Numbered from the stretch's first letter, positions 17,510-27,434 are shown. The stretch is 64,000 nucleotides of DNA from Chitinimonas prasina (GCF_030160395.1 NZ_BSOG01000004.1:124001-188000), one strand, 5' to 3'. The notes: a model not told the origin generated them from the sequence alone. Numbers and translations: made by a program.

Positions 17510-19450
17510 ATGGCGGCAGATCAAGAGCTCGACAAGTCCGAAGCCAAGCGCGACGCAGAACCGCGTCTCGACAATGAGGCCCGTAAGGCCCGCTTCAAGA
17601 ACCTCATCGTGCTCGGCAAGGAGCGGGGTTACCTGACTTACGCCGAGATCAACGATCACCTGCCAGAAGACATGCTGGACGCCGAGCAGATCGAAGGCGT
17701 TATCAGCATGATCACCAATATGGGCATCCAGGTCTACGACGAGGCACCCGATGCCGAATCGTTGCTGATGTCCGACGCCGCACCGGCCGCAGTGGCCGAT
17801 GACGACGTAGCCGAAGAAGCCGAAGCCGCACTGTCGACAGTGGACTCCGACTTCGGCCGCACCACCGACCCCGTGCGTATGTACATGCGCGAAATGGGTA
17901 CGGTAGAGCTGCTGACGCGCGAAGGCGAAATCGAAATCGCCAAGCGTATCGAAGACGGCCTCAAGCACATGATCCAGGCCATTACCGCCTGCCCCACCAC
18001 CATCAGCCACATCATCGGCATGGTGGACAAGGCCCTGGCCGACGAGATTCGCATCGACGAAGTCGTGGACGACTTCATCGACCCCAACGCCATTGAAGAA
18101 GAAGCCGCACCGCCAGAGCTGAGCGATGCCGAGAGCGACGAAGACGTTGCCCTGGAAGACACCGGCGACGACGATGACGAAGAAGGCGAAGGCGCCGCTG
18201 CAGCCGCCGCCGCTGCCAACCTTGAAGAACTCAAGAACAAGGCTCGCGAGCACTTTGAAGTGATCCGCGACCTGTTCGACAAGATGATCAAGGCATTGGC
18301 CAAGCACGGCCCGCACAGCAAGCAGTACCTGGCCCTGCAAGAACAGGTTTCGGCCGAGTTCCTCAAGATCCGCTTCTCTGCCCGCCAGGTCGAAAACCTG
18401 TGCGACAGCCTGCGCAACATGGTGGACGAGATCCGTGGCTACGAGCGCGAGATCATGGACATCTGCGTGCAGAAGGTTCGCATGCCGCGCGAGCACTTCA
18501 TCAAGACCTTCCCAGGCAATGAAGACAACCTGGATTGGGTCAAGAACGAGATCAATTCCGGCAAGGCCTACTCCGGCATCCTGGAGCGCTACCAGCACGC
18601 CGTGATGGAAAAGCAATCCAAGCTGGCCGAGTTGCAAGCCAACGCCATGCTGCCGATCAAGGACCTGAAGGAAATCAACCGTCAGATGTCCACCGGCGAA
18701 GCCAAGGCACGCCGCGCCAAGCGCGAAATGATCGAGGCCAACCTGCGCCTGGTGATCTCCATCGCCAAGAAGTACACCAACCGCGGCCTGCAGTTCCTCG
18801 ATCTGATCCAGGAAGGCAACATCGGTCTGATGAAGGCCGTGGACAAGTTCGAATACCGCCGTGGCTACAAGTTCTCGACCTACGCCACCTGGTGGATCCG
18901 GCAGGCCATCACCCGCTCGATTGCCGACCAGGCCCGTACCATCCGTATACCGGTACACATGATCGAGACCATCAACAAGATGAACCGCATTTCGCGGCAA
19001 ATCCTGCAGGAAACCGGCCTTGAGCCCGATCCGGCGACCTTGGCCGAGCGCATGGACATGCCCGAGGACAAGATCCGCAAGATACTCAAGATCGCCAAGG
19101 AACCGATCTCGATGGAAACCCCCATCGGTGACGACGACGACAGCCATCTGGGCGACTTCATCGAAGACCAGAACAACCTGGCCCCGGTGGACGCTGCGGT
19201 CTACGCCAGCCTGCGCGACGCAACCCGCGACGTGCTGGACACGCTGACCCCGCGCGAAGCCAAGGTACTGCGCATGCGCTTCGGTATCGAGATGAACACC
19301 GATCACACGCTGGAAGAAGTCGGCAAGCAGTTCGACGTCACCCGCGAGCGTATCCGCCAGATCGAAGCCAAGGCCCTGCGCAAGCTGCGTCACCCGACGC
19401 GTTCGGAACGTCTGAAGAGCTTCCTCGACAGCCTGACCAGCGAAGGCTGA
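17510..19450 (+). CDS. rpoD: RNA polymerase primary sigma factor RpoD
   Basis: Housekeeping sigma-70. The 646-aa product from ATG 17510 has region 1.1, the large non-conserved insert with an acidic and polyalanine tract (DDDDEEGEG, then AAAAAAA) and region 2 with [14 protein letters not shown]. Region 3 follows, then region 4 with the [23 protein letters not shown]. An upstream in-frame non-ATG start at 17465 overlaps the putative promoter and is rejected. Last gene of the rpsU-yqeY-dnaG-rpoD operon. Confidence 0.97.
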   Translation: MAADQELDKSEAKRDAEPRLDNEARKARFKNLIVLGKERGYLTYAEINDHLPEDMLDAEQIEGVISMITNMGIQVYDEAPDAESLLMSDAAPAAVADDDVAEEAEAALSTVDSDFGRTTDPVRMYMREMGTVELLTREGEIEIAKRIEDGLKHMIQAITACPTTISHIIGMVDKALADEIRIDEVVDDFIDPNAIEEEAAPPELSDAESDEDVALEDTGDDDDEEGEGAAAAAAAANLEELKNKAREHFEVIRDLFDKMIKALAKHGPHSKQYLALQEQVSAEFLKIRFSARQVENLCDSLRNMVDEIRGYEREIMDICVQKVRMPREHFIKTFPGNEDNLDWVKNEINSGKAYSGILERYQHAVMEKQSKLAELQANAMLPIKDLKEINRQMSTGEAKARRAKREMIEANLRLVISIAKKYTNRGLQFLDLIQEGNIGLMKAVDKFEYRRGYKFSTYATWWIRQAITRSIADQARTIRIPVHMIETINKMNRISRQILQETGLEPDPATLAERMDMPEDKIRKILKIAKEPISMETPIGDDDDSHLGDFIEDQNNLAPVDAAVYASLRDATRDVLDTLTPREAKVLRMRFGIEMNTDHTLEEVGKQFDVTRERIRQIEAKALRKLRHPTRSERLKSFLDSLTSEG

Positions 19451-19459
19451 TAAGTTTTT

Positions 19460-19536
19460 GGGCCTGTAGCTCAGTTGGTTAGAGCAGAGGACTCATAATC
19501 CTTTGGTCCACGGTTCAAGTCCGTGCGGGCCCACCA
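19460..19536 (+). tRNA. tRNA with CAU anticodon, probably tRNA-Ile2
   Basis: A 77-nt cloverleaf with CCA encoded; the anticodon CAT is at 19494-19496. The acceptor stem is GGGCCTG with CGGGCCC. The variable and T-arm sequence TTGGTC and GGTTCAAGTCC resembles bacterial tRNA-Ile2, whose C34 is changed to lysidine, more than elongator tRNA-Met. The Met reading cannot be fully excluded. It lies 9 bases after rpoD. Confidence 0.93.
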
Positions 19537-19544
19537 GTAGTCTC

Positions 19545-19574
19545 AAAGGCCTGTGTCGCAAGACACAGGCCTTT
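19545..19574 (+). terminator. Terminator after rpoD and tRNA
   Basis: A perfect 13-bp stem (AAAGGCCTGTGTC, loop GCAA) whose 3' arm ends in TTT followed by GTTACG. It ends the rpoD-tRNA transcript. Confidence 0.8.
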
Positions 19575-19648
19575 GTTACGTTCACCCAACCAAGCTACGA
19601 CCAGCCAGCGGCAGCCCTACAAGCCCACCATAAACTCGCAAAAGCATA

Positions 19649-19677
19649 TTCACAACCTGCCCCGGCATCGCTATACT
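19649..19677 (+). promoter_or_regulatory. Predicted promoter of tRNA-Thr
   Basis: TTCACA, a 17-base spacer and TATACT, followed by a GC-rich discriminator (AGCGGGC), the form expected of a stringently controlled stable-RNA promoter. The tRNA begins 33 bases after the -10. Confidence 0.65.
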
Positions 19678-19710
19678 AGCGGGCTGTATGTGAGCTGACA
19701 CAGCTCAAGT

Positions 19711-19786
19711 GCCGGTGTAGCTCAGTTGGTAGAGCAGCGCATTCGTAATGCGAAGGTCGTAGGTTCGACTCCTATCTCCGGCACCA
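19711..19786 (+). tRNA. tRNA-Thr (anticodon CGT)
   Basis: A 76-nt cloverleaf with encoded CCA. The acceptor GCCGGTG pairs with the 3' side before ACCA (one weak pair), the anticodon CGT is at 19744-19746, and the T arm is GTAGGTTCGACTCCTAT. A degraded relative of it lies about 100 bases downstream. Confidence 0.95.
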
Positions 19787-19793
19787 CAGAATC

Positions 19794-19823
19794 AAGGGCT
19801 TAGCCGAAAGGCTAGGCCCTTTT
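19794..19823 (+). terminator. Terminator after tRNA-Thr
   Basis: A 12-bp stem with one mismatch (AAGGGCTTAGCC, loop GAAA) followed by TTTTC. Confidence 0.8.
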
Positions 19824-19880
19824 CTTATGCTGCTATCGACCAAGTTTCAGTTCAGAATTATCGGCATAGAAACTGGTGGC

Positions 19881-19970
19881 GCCGGGCTGCAATAGCCCCC
19901 CCGTTTTGTAAGCGAATGAAAGGCCTTATATATGATTGGGCGGCCGTAGGTTCACCCCTATCCGGCGTCA
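19881..19970 (+). pseudogene. Degenerate tRNA-Thr relic
   Basis: The segment 19942-19970 matches the 3' part of the adjacent tRNA-Thr (19755-19786). About 25 of 32 positions agree, including the T arm GTAGGTTC and CCTATC, the CCGGC acceptor side and a CA end, with small gaps. Upstream, GCCGGG near 19881 and TTTTGTAAGCGAA near 19903 recall the 5' end and anticodon arm, split by extra bases. It cannot fold as a tRNA. It may be a decayed duplicate or an old attachment-site remnant. Confidence 0.45.
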
Positions 19971-19999
19971 GACTTCCGCTTCGCCGAAACAAAAACGCA

Positions 20000-20022
20000 A
20001 AAGCCACTCATCGAGTGGCTTT
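20000..20022. terminator. Terminator of the yiaA-like gene, bidirectional
   Basis: A 10-bp stem AAAGCCACTC with GAGTGGCTTT, T-rich on both strands, 25 bases past the stop of the minus-strand yiaA-like gene. Confidence 0.75.
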
Positions 20023-20047
20023 CTTGTTTTCCGTCCTGCAGGCCAGG

Positions 20048-20491
20048 CTACTCCAGCGGCTGCGGGCGGGTATCGCCTATGGGGGTAGTACCGCCTTGCA
20101 ACAGGGCAACGTCGCGCACATTCTTCTGTACGGTGACTGCGGCAAACAGGCTCAGTATGTAAGCCATGGCATAGAAGCCTTTTTCGGCTGGGGCCAGCGT
20201 GGCGTTCCAAAGGCCCACTGCCAGCAGCAGCAGCGACAAGCCCACCGACACCCAGCACAAGCCAAAATAAAGCCCCGTCGCGGGGATGCCTTCCATGCGG
20301 TCGCGCACGGTTTTCTGCAAGGATACGGCCGAGAACAAGCCATACATCAGGATCACGAAGTAGTAACCCTTCTCGTTGAGCTGCATGGCGGCATTCCATA
20401 AGCCGGCCATATAGGTACCCGCTCCCACAAACAGGGCCACCCAAGCTGCGCCGACAAAGGCAGCAGTAGGACGTTGCAACTGAGGTTTCAT
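20048..20491 (-). CDS. YiaA/YiaB family inner-membrane protein
   Basis: A 147-aa membrane protein built of two similar halves, each with two membrane helices (FVGAAWVALFVGAGTYMAGLWNA-type, then GLYFGLCWVSVGLSLLL). Each half carries the repeated motif NEKGYYFVILMYGLFSAVSLQK / AEKGFYAMAYILSLF. This is the YiaAB two-helix domain. ATG 20491 is preceded by GGGAG. Function is unknown in the family. Confidence 0.85.
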   Translation of the reverse strand: MKPQLQRPTAAFVGAAWVALFVGAGTYMAGLWNAAMQLNEKGYYFVILMYGLFSAVSLQKTVRDRMEGIPATGLYFGLCWVSVGLSLLLLAVGLWNATLAPAEKGFYAMAYILSLFAAVTVQKNVRDVALLQGGTTPIGDTRPQPLE

Positions 20492-20711
20492 GCGTTCTCC
20501 CTTATCCTTATTTGATTGTTCACCCTGCCAGCACCCTTGCTGTGCGTAAAGTGCCTGCATGCTGGCTTGCGCAGTAAAACGCAACGCCAGCCTGATGGCT
20601 TATTCAGTCGGCATAGTATAGCAAGCACCTGGCGGCGCAATATCCGGCCACTCCCCATGCCGGAGTTTGCGCACGATTACCGTTTCGATGCTGTCCATAG
20701 CGTGCTGCTTA

Positions 20712-20822
20712 GAGCCGCCAACAAAACCCAGCGTAGCGGTTCTGGCTAGGCGTGCGTGCGCAGACAGTGCGTGGGTACGGCAAGCTCGCACAACAACGCC
20801 AGAAGGGTTTTGTTTGCGGCTC
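20712..20822 (-). repeat. 111-bp inverted-repeat element B, copy 1
   Basis: Both ends read GAGCCGC followed by AACAAAACCC-like bases, making a roughly 20-base terminal inverted repeat. The reverse complement aligns along its whole length with 42456-42565, sharing CCCTTCTG, GTTGTGC, CCGTACC and ACTGTCTGCGC. It encodes nothing. The element ends exactly where the stop codon of the neighbouring GFA gene begins. It fills most of the 20492-20822 gap. Confidence 0.75.
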
Positions 20823-21218
20823 TTAATGGATGTGCTCCGCATCAGCTGGCGGTACAACCCAGCTGTGCATGCGCTCCTCATAGACGGAGACACTAGGCGC
20901 AGGGAAGCCCGGATCGGCGAATGCCCCTACGGGAATGGCGAGGTACGCATCCAGCCCGCCCAGCTCGTAGTAGACCGTAGCACCGCAATGGGGGCAAAAG
21001 TGGAACCGGACCTGCGAGCCTTCATCCCCGATCCGCACATACTCGGTCGAGGTGCCTGCAAGCACTACCTGCTCGCGACGGAATCTGGCCTGCTGGCCAA
21101 AGACGCTGCCCGTCCTGCGCTGGCAGGCCAGGCAGTGGCAGATGGAGACGCGCACAGGTTCGCCGACGACCTGGGCCGTGAGCTGACCGCAACTGCATGA
21201 TGCCAGGCGCTGGGACAT
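20823..21218 (-). CDS. GFA/CENP-V domain zinc protein
   Basis: A 131-aa protein of the Gfa family named after glutathione-dependent formaldehyde-activating enzyme. The cysteine pattern is complete: CSCGQL, CHCLACQ and CPHCGATVYYE, binding zinc. True formaldehyde activity is doubtful for most members, so only the fold is claimed. It is monocistronic; its stop abuts repeat B. A second Gfa-family gene lies at 38734. Confidence 0.85.
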   Translation of the reverse strand: MSQRLASCSCGQLTAQVVGEPVRVSICHCLACQRRTGSVFGQQARFRREQVVLAGTSTEYVRIGDEGSQVRFHFCPHCGATVYYELGGLDAYLAIPVGAFADPGFPAPSVSVYEERMHSWVVPPADAEHIH

Positions 21219-21363
21219 AGGATCTAACCCTCCTCAAGGACAATGGCTGGATGATAGCGACAGCGGCAACCAGGGTCAGCACCCAGCCCCCACCGGACAC
21301 ACCCAGTCCTGGCAGGCATCCGGCAGTCACGGCTCAGTGTATATTGGGTAGCGACCATACATC

Positions 21364-22455
21364 ATGCCAGCAACCGCGTTGCGATTCCCTTCCAACCCTG
21401 AGATTGCCGCCACCATGACCACAACCACCATCAAGCGTAAGAAAATCGATCTCGGCCTGCAGGGCGGGGGAGCACATGGTGCATTTACCTGGGGGGTATT
21501 GCACCGGCTGCTGCAGGAACAGGACCTCGACATCGTCGGCATCAGCGGCACCAGTGCTGGTGCCATGAATGCAGTTGTGCTGGCAGATGGCCTGGCCAAG
21601 GATGGCCGGGAAGGTGCGATAGCCGCACTGGCGCACTTTTGGCGCGGGGTCAGCAATCTGGGTTTGCTGTCTCCCTTCAAGCGTACTCCTTGGGATGTGC
21701 TGTTTGGGCGCTGGAGTCTGGATTCCTCGCCCTATTACGCCTTGTTCGACATGATGTCGCACCTGGTATCGCCTTATGACATCAACCCGCTCAATATCAA
21801 TCCGCTGCGCAACCTGCTGGAAGACGCCGTGGATTTCGAGCGCTTGCGCAGCAGCCGTCAGCTCAAGCTGTTTGTCACGGCTACCAATGTGCGTTCCGGC
21901 GCTGCGCGGGTGTTCGAGCGCAATGAGTTGACCGCCGATACGGTCATGGCCTCGGCCTGCCTGCCCTACCTGTTCCAGGCGGTGGAAATCGACGGCGAGG
22001 CTTATTGGGATGGTGGCTACACCGGCAATCCTTCGCTATTCCCGCTGATACACGATACCCGTGCCGATGACTTACTGATCGTCCAGGTCAACCCCTTGCA
22101 GCGCGACGAAGTGCCGGAAGACACCCGTGCCATCCTGAACCGCATTAACGAAATCACCTTCAATTCCAGCCTAATCAAGGAGCTGCGGGGCGTTGCCCTG
22201 CTAGGCAGGTTGGCCCGCCGCAACGAGGTACTGGATGAGCGCTACCGCGAACTGAACGTGCACCTCATCCACGGCGAATCCTGTCTGGAGCGTATGTCGG
22301 CCTCCAGCAAGATGAATACCGAATGGGCCTTCTTCGAGCTGCTGCACGATATCGGCTTTGACGTCGCCAACAATTGGCTGGCCGAGAACGGCGAGCACAT
22401 AGGACAAAAGTCCACCCTGGACTTTGGCGACGCGCTGTTCCGCTGGACAGACTAA
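21364..22455 (+). CDS. Patatin-like phospholipase family protein
   Basis: A 363-aa serine hydrolase of the patatin fold. The oxyanion loop GLQGGGAHGAF, the nucleophile elbow GTSAG (Ser64) and the catalytic Asp in DGGYTGN (Asp216) are all present, so it should be active on acyl lipids. No signal peptide is seen. The start is uncertain: ATG 21364 or ATG 21415 (MTTTTIKRKK); neither has a clear ribosome site. It is monocistronic. Confidence 0.9.
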   Translation: MPATALRFPSNPEIAATMTTTTIKRKKIDLGLQGGGAHGAFTWGVLHRLLQEQDLDIVGISGTSAGAMNAVVLADGLAKDGREGAIAALAHFWRGVSNLGLLSPFKRTPWDVLFGRWSLDSSPYYALFDMMSHLVSPYDINPLNINPLRNLLEDAVDFERLRSSRQLKLFVTATNVRSGAARVFERNELTADTVMASACLPYLFQAVEIDGEAYWDGGYTGNPSLFPLIHDTRADDLLIVQVNPLQRDEVPEDTRAILNRINEITFNSSLIKELRGVALLGRLARRNEVLDERYRELNVHLIHGESCLERMSASSKMNTEWAFFELLHDIGFDVANNWLAENGEHIGQKSTLDFGDALFRWTD

Positions 22456-22662
22456 ACCTGGCCGCCCCGGCCAAGCGTAGCGGGATTACGTCACCCGCCC
22501 CGTTCGGCCAAGCGCACGCTGAACATTCCCCTGAGTGAGCAAGCGCATGTGTCACCTTATGCACATGCGTCGCCTTGGCACGTCATCAATAGACCATTTT
22601 GTTATTTTAATTTTTTCTGTGTTAGCATTTTGGAATAAACAACGCTTGCTACACAGACCCGT

Positions 22663-23709
22663 ATGCATCCACATCAGCCAGCAGAACCCGCACTATCCAC
22701 ACCTAGCCTGCCCGTACTCGACTTCAGCCACTTCCATGCAGCAGAGCCCACCAGGCAGGCCTTTCTCGATCAGCTTCGCCGGGCGGCACATGAGATCGGC
22801 TTCTTCTATCTGACCGGCCATGGCATAGACCCGACGCTGCAGCAGCAGGTGTTGGCAGTCAGCAGGCAGTTCTTCAACCTGCCTGCAGCGGCCAAGCACG
22901 GCGTCAGCATGGTCAACTCGCCCCACTTCCGGGGCTACACCCGGATAGGCAGTGAGCTGACGCTGGGTAAACAGGATTGGCGCGAACAGTTCGACCTGAT
23001 GGAGGAGGCCATTGCGCTCAGCAGCATTGCCAAAGACCAGCCCTGGCTCAAGCTGCAGGGCCCCAATCAATGGCCAGCAGCACTCCCCGACATGCGCGGC
23101 ATTGTCCTCGTCTGGCAAGAGAGCCTGCGCAAGCTGAGCCAGCAGCTACTGCAAGCCTTTGCGCTGGCGCTGGGCCAGCCAGCCACGGCCTTTGATGCCT
23201 CGGTAGCAGAAGGGGCTTTTCAGCATCTCAAGCTGATACGCTACCCCGGCCGTGAGCAGACTCGGGATGATCAAGGTGTGGGTGCCCACAAGGATGCCGG
23301 CTACCTGACCCTGGTACTGCAGGATGAGCAAGCGGGGCTGGAGGTATTGCTAGACGACCACTGGCACACCATTGCGCCCATGGCCGGTAGCTTTGTGGTG
23401 AACATAGGCGAGCTGCTGGAGCTGGCATCATCAGGCTATCTGCGCGCCACCTTGCATCGGGTAGTCACGCCACCCGCCGGGGTGGAGCGCTATTCATGCG
23501 CGTACTTTATGGCGGCGCACCTGAACGCCACCGTGCCGGTCTTGCCGCTGTCCGGTCAGCTCGCCCTTGCCGCCCGAGGCCCCCAGCAGGAGCAGCACAA
23601 CGCGCTGTACTACGAGGTAGGCCGCAATATCCTGAAAGGCCGCCTGCGCTCGCATCCGGATGTTGCTGCAGCACACTATGGCACCCTGCTGGCCCAGGCA
23701 GCCGCCTGA
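22663..23709 (+). CDS. 2-oxoglutarate/Fe(II) oxygenase, isopenicillin-N-synthase family
   Basis: A 348-aa non-haem iron oxygenase. The N-terminal half has the DIOX_N segment (LPVLDFSHF, EIGFFYLTGHGID). The iron triad is His209 and Asp211 (GAHKDAGYLTL) and His265 (ATLHRVV), with RYSCAYF supplying the 2-oxoglutarate Arg276. It resembles bacterial IPNS-like oxygenases of unknown substrate. It stands alone between the patatin gene and a convergent DUF5829 gene. Confidence 0.88.
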   Translation: MHPHQPAEPALSTPSLPVLDFSHFHAAEPTRQAFLDQLRRAAHEIGFFYLTGHGIDPTLQQQVLAVSRQFFNLPAAAKHGVSMVNSPHFRGYTRIGSELTLGKQDWREQFDLMEEAIALSSIAKDQPWLKLQGPNQWPAALPDMRGIVLVWQESLRKLSQQLLQAFALALGQPATAFDASVAEGAFQHLKLIRYPGREQTRDDQGVGAHKDAGYLTLVLQDEQAGLEVLLDDHWHTIAPMAGSFVVNIGELLELASSGYLRATLHRVVTPPAGVERYSCAYFMAAHLNATVPVLPLSGQLALAARGPQQEQHNALYYEVGRNILKGRLRSHPDVAAAHYGTLLAQAAA

Positions 23710-23722
23710 GATGTGGCCTGGT

Positions 23723-24544
23723 TCAGCCGGTAAACCGCCAGATGGCGCTGTCAGGCCGATCAAACTGCAATACCGACCCCGAACCAAACCGGTATTCGGT
23801 TTCGCCCTGCTTTTCCCGCTGCAGGCTCAGCCTGATGGCAATCACCCCTCGCCTCTGCCCGGTGGCCCTTTGCACACTTAGCACCATGTCAGGCCCGTGA
23901 TAGGCCATGCCCTGCTCCGCCGCTGTGGCGGCATAGCCCAGCAGACAGAGCTGCTGCCCGAACAGTGCAGCCTGATCCGCAGGCAGGGCTAGCCTGATCT
24001 CGGTCACATCCTTCAAGTAGCGGCCTGGGTCGAAGCGCTGGGCATTGTATTCTCGCCGGCTGATACCCGTAGGTGCATCAGCCGCTGGCAAGCCACTACG
24101 CGCCAGATAGTCCCGCTCCACCTCCATGATCCAGGCACAGAAGGGTTCCGGCTCCCTCTCTGCCGCAGCGATCAAGGACAGATTCCAGAACCAGGGCACC
24201 TTCACCCCTTCAAGCTCCCGTTGCAGCAGTTCTACCGGGTAGTCCAGGCCTGCCTTTGCCAATACCTGCTTTGCCAGTTCAATGTCGCCCTCTGTCTCGG
24301 TGGCCAGCGCAATGCCGGCATCCCCCACAGCCTCCTGGCCATGGTCAGCAGGGCAAAACAGTTCGATATAGGTTTGCTCACCCGTCAGGTAGACACCTGT
24401 CCACTGCCTGCCGTTGTCCATCGCAGCGGTACTGACCGTCAGCGCGGCAAACTCCTGACGCATGAAGGGCGACGCCAAGATAGCGTCGCGGGTTGCTTGG
24501 TCCAGATAGAGATAAAGATGATTGAGCGTAACCAGGGGCTGCAT
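23723..24544 (-). CDS. DUF5829-like protein
   Basis: A 272-aa soluble protein starting MQPLVTLNHLYLYLD, followed by a long domain with repeated aromatic segments. It resembles DUF5829 proteins, which have a glyoxalase-like N-terminal region; function is unknown. ATG 24544 has GGAGG seven bases upstream, which decides the start over the longer frame. It is separated from aspS by a terminator at 24573-24594. Confidence 0.65.
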   Translation of the reverse strand: MQPLVTLNHLYLYLDQATRDAILASPFMRQEFAALTVSTAAMDNGRQWTGVYLTGEQTYIELFCPADHGQEAVGDAGIALATETEGDIELAKQVLAKAGLDYPVELLQRELEGVKVPWFWNLSLIAAAEREPEPFCAWIMEVERDYLARSGLPAADAPTGISRREYNAQRFDPGRYLKDVTEIRLALPADQAALFGQQLCLLGYAATAAEQGMAYHGPDMVLSVQRATGQRRGVIAIRLSLQREKQGETEYRFGSGSVLQFDRPDSAIWRFTG

Positions 24545-24572
24545 GCAGGAATCCTCCGAGATAGATGCAAAA

Positions 24573-24594
24573 ACGGGACGCCTGAGCGTCCCGT
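24573..24594 (-). terminator. Terminator of the aspS operon
   Basis: ACGGGACGC and GCGTCCCGT form a perfect 9-bp stem with loop CTGA; on the minus strand it is followed by TTTTTGC. Confidence 0.85.
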
Positions 24595-24615
24595 CCTTTG
24601 GCCTGCAGCTGGCGA

Positions 24616-26406
24616 TCAAGCCACTTGCGGGTTGTTGCGCAGCTTGATGTGCAGCTCACGCAACTGCTTCTCGTCCACGCTGTTGGGCGCCTGGGTCAGC
24701 AGGCACTGGGCGCGCTGGGTCTTGGGGAAGGCAATCACGTCGCGGATGGATTCGGCACCGGTCATCAAGGTCACCAGGCGATCCAGGCCAAAGGCCAAGC
24801 CGCCATGGGGTGGCGCACCGTACTGGAGGTTTTCCAGCAGGAAGCCAAACTTGTTCTGGGCTTCTTCTGCGCCGATGTTGAGCGCTTCGAATACCGTGGA
24901 TTGCATGTCGGCACGGTGGATACGCACCGAACCACCACCCAGCTCCCAACCGTTCAGCACCATATCGTAGGCACGTGCCTTGCACTTGCCCGGATCGGTC
25001 TTGAGGAACTCGATGTGCTCGACCTTGGGGCTGGTGAAGGGGTGATGGCAGGCCGTCCAGCGCTTGCTGTCTTCGTCGTATTCGAACATGGGGAAGTCCA
25101 CCACCCACAGCGGCTTCCATTCGCGGGTGAAGAAGCCACCGGCCTCGCCCTTTTCATGGCCGATCTTGATACGCAAGGCGCCGATGGCTTCGTTCACCAC
25201 CTTGGCCTTGTCCGCGCCGAAGAACACGATATCGCCGTTCTGTGCGCCAGTGCGCTCGACAATGGCGGCCAGCGCTTCAGGCGTCAGGTTCTTGACGATA
25301 GGCGACTGCAGGCCCTCTTCGTTGAGCTTGGTGACGTCATTGACTTTGATATAGGCCAGGCCCTTGGCACCGTAGATGCCGACAAACTGCGTCCAGGCGT
25401 CGATCTCGGAACGGGTGAAGGCAGCACCACCCGGCACGCGCATACCGACCACGCGGCCACCGTCCATATTGGCTGCGCCGCTGAACACCTTGAACGGCAC
25501 GTCCTTCATGACTTCGGTCAGCTCGGTGAACTTCAAGGTCACCCGCATATCCGGCTTGTCCGAGCCATAGTAGAACATGGCGTCGTCGTACTGCATGCGG
25601 GGGAACTTGCCCAGGTCGACGCCTATGGCTTCCTTGAACACATGCACGGCCATCTCTTCCATGATGTCCATGATCTCTTCTTCGCCCAGGAAGGAGGTTT
25701 CCACGTCGATCTGGGTGAATTCAGGCTGGCGGTCGGCGCGCAGGTCTTCGTCACGGAAGCACTTGGTGATCTGGTAGTAACGGTCAAAGCCCGCCACCAT
25801 CAGCAGCTGCTTGAACAGCTGCGGGCTTTGCGGCAGGGCAAAGAACTGGCCGTCGTGTACACGGCTCGGCACCAGGTAGTCGCGGGCGCCTTCCGGGGTA
25901 GAGCGGGTCAGCATGGGGGTTTCGATATCGATGAAACCACGGCTGTCGAGGAAGTTACGCACCAGCAGGGCCACCTTGTAGCGCAGGCGCAGGTTCTTCT
26001 GCATGGCCGGGCGGCGTAGGTCGATGACGCGGTGTTGCAGGCGGGTCATCTCGCTGAGGTTTTCCTCGTCGATCTGGAACGGCGGGGTATTGGCCGCGTT
26101 GAGGATGACAATCTGCTTGGCCAGGATCTCGATCTCGCCCGACACCAGGTTGGCATTGGCCGTACCGGCCGGGCGCTCACGCACGATGCCGGTCACTTCC
26201 ACCACGAACTCCGACCGTACGGTATCGGCCAGGGCAAAGGCTTCCGGGGTATCAGGATCAATCACCACCTGCACCAGGCCTTCGCGGTCACGCAAGTCGA
26301 TGAAGATCACGCCACCGTGGTCGCGGCGACGATGCGCCCAGCCCTTGATGGTGACGGTTTGGGAGAGGTAGCGCTTGTCGATCAAGCCGCAGTAGTCGGT
26401 ACGCAT
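24616..26406 (-). CDS. aspS: Aspartyl-tRNA synthetase
   Basis: Class II synthetase that charges tRNA-Asp. The 596-aa product has the N-terminal OB anticodon-binding domain ([15 protein letters not shown]), the bacterial GAD insertion (about residues 290-420), and the class II motifs, with [18 protein letters not shown] as motif 2 and GLAFGLDRL as motif 3. Length and insertion are typical of bacterial AspRS. It follows DUF502 and fmdB in the order conserved in betaproteobacteria. Confidence 0.97.
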   Translation of the reverse strand: MRTDYCGLIDKRYLSQTVTIKGWAHRRRDHGGVIFIDLRDREGLVQVVIDPDTPEAFALADTVRSEFVVEVTGIVRERPAGTANANLVSGEIEILAKQIVILNAANTPPFQIDEENLSEMTRLQHRVIDLRRPAMQKNLRLRYKVALLVRNFLDSRGFIDIETPMLTRSTPEGARDYLVPSRVHDGQFFALPQSPQLFKQLLMVAGFDRYYQITKCFRDEDLRADRQPEFTQIDVETSFLGEEEIMDIMEEMAVHVFKEAIGVDLGKFPRMQYDDAMFYYGSDKPDMRVTLKFTELTEVMKDVPFKVFSGAANMDGGRVVGMRVPGGAAFTRSEIDAWTQFVGIYGAKGLAYIKVNDVTKLNEEGLQSPIVKNLTPEALAAIVERTGAQNGDIVFFGADKAKVVNEAIGALRIKIGHEKGEAGGFFTREWKPLWVVDFPMFEYDEDSKRWTACHHPFTSPKVEHIEFLKTDPGKCKARAYDMVLNGWELGGGSVRIHRADMQSTVFEALNIGAEEAQNKFGFLLENLQYGAPPHGGLAFGLDRLVTLMTGAESIRDVIAFPKTQRAQCLLTQAPNSVDEKQLRELHIKLRNNPQVA

Positions 26407-26489
26407 GGCAGTTCCAGTAACAGATTGGCCCGGGTAGGGCCGGATTTTCTTGGATAACGGAAAACTAAACAGGTCAGGCGGTTAGCTGC

Positions 26490-27131
26490 CTAGCCTGGCA
26501 AATTTGGGCTGAGCTGCTTGCAGGGGGCATCGCCGTTGGCTTTGCTGCCGGGTGCAACCACGCCCATGGAAATCACATACTTGAGCGCCTCGTCCACGCT
26601 CATATCAAGCTCTATGGTGGCCGATTTCTTCACCACCATGAAGTAACCCGAAGTCGGGTTGGGGGTGGTCGGCACATAGACCGACACATGCTCCCCGTCC
26701 AGCTGGCAGGCCAGCTCAGGCGCGGGCGTACCGGTCAGAAAGGCCACCGTCCAGGCATCGCCGTGCGGAAAACGCACCAGCAAGGCTTTGCGGAAGGCGT
26801 TGCCGGAGTCGGACAGAACGGTATCGGACACCTGCTTCACCGAGCCGTAGATGGATTTCACCACCGGAATGCGGTTGAGGACTTCCTCCCAGAATTTCAC
26901 CATCCGCTGACCCAGGATATTGGCGGTCAGCAAACCGGTCAGCAGCAGAATGGCCATGACCAGCACCACACCGAGGCCAGGGATGTGTACGCCTATCCAG
27001 TCGCGCGGGCGGTTACCATCGGGCAGGAGCAGCAAGAGGCTGTCCAATGCACCCACCAGGGTACTGATCACCCAGAGGGTGATGCCTAGCGGCACCCAGA
27101 TCAGCAGTCCGGTAACAAAGTAGCGCTTCAT
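26490..27131 (-). CDS. DUF502 family membrane protein
   Basis: A 213-aa inner-membrane protein with two N-terminal membrane helices (GLLIWVPLGITLWVIST and LGVVLVMAILLLTGLLTANIL). The conserved IPVVKSIYGSVKQVSDT and YVPTTPNPTSGYFMVV segments mark the DUF502 family. Function is unknown. It stands between fmdB and aspS, a linkage seen in many betaproteobacteria. Confidence 0.9.
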   Translation of the reverse strand: MKRYFVTGLLIWVPLGITLWVISTLVGALDSLLLLLPDGNRPRDWIGVHIPGLGVVLVMAILLLTGLLTANILGQRMVKFWEEVLNRIPVVKSIYGSVKQVSDTVLSDSGNAFRKALLVRFPHGDAWTVAFLTGTPAPELACQLDGEHVSVYVPTTPNPTSGYFMVVKKSATIELDMSVDEALKYVISMGVVAPGSKANGDAPCKQLSPNLPG

Positions 27132-27158
27132 CCGTGGCTTTCGGTATCGGTTATCAAA

Positions 27159-27434
27159 TCAGGCGCAGCTACCGCAACCGCCGGTACCGCAGGCGTGGGC
27201 GCCCGCATCGGCCGTTGCCGTCTCGGTTTTTGCAGGCACACTGGCACTGCTGCCGCCCTTGAAATCGGTGGCATACCAGCCCGAGCCCTTCAGCTGAAAG
27301 CCGGCGGCCGAGAGTTGCTTGGCAAAGCTGGCCTTGCCGCACGAGGGGCAATCGGTCAACACCGGGTCGGACAGCTTGCGCAGTACTTCGGCACGATGGC
27401 CGCAATCAGTGCATTGGTAATCGTAGATCGGCAT
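27159..27434 (-). CDS. FmdB-family zinc ribbon protein
   Basis: A 91-aa protein with the FmdB zinc ribbon at its N-terminus (MPIYDYQCTDCG, then CPSCGK) and a low-complexity tail ending in HACGTGGCGSCA, which could bind metal. ATG 27434 has GGAGAG upstream. Often called a regulatory protein, but no clear role is established. Confidence 0.9.
   Translation of the reverse strand: MPIYDYQCTDCGHRAEVLRKLSDPVLTDCPSCGKASFAKQLSAAGFQLKGSGWYATDFKGGSSASVPAKTETATADAGAHACGTGGCGSCA

Noticed and set aside
17468..19393. 641-codon minus-strand frame over rpoD
   Set aside because: It mirrors the rpoD coding strand and is rich in odd low-complexity; rpoD is certain.
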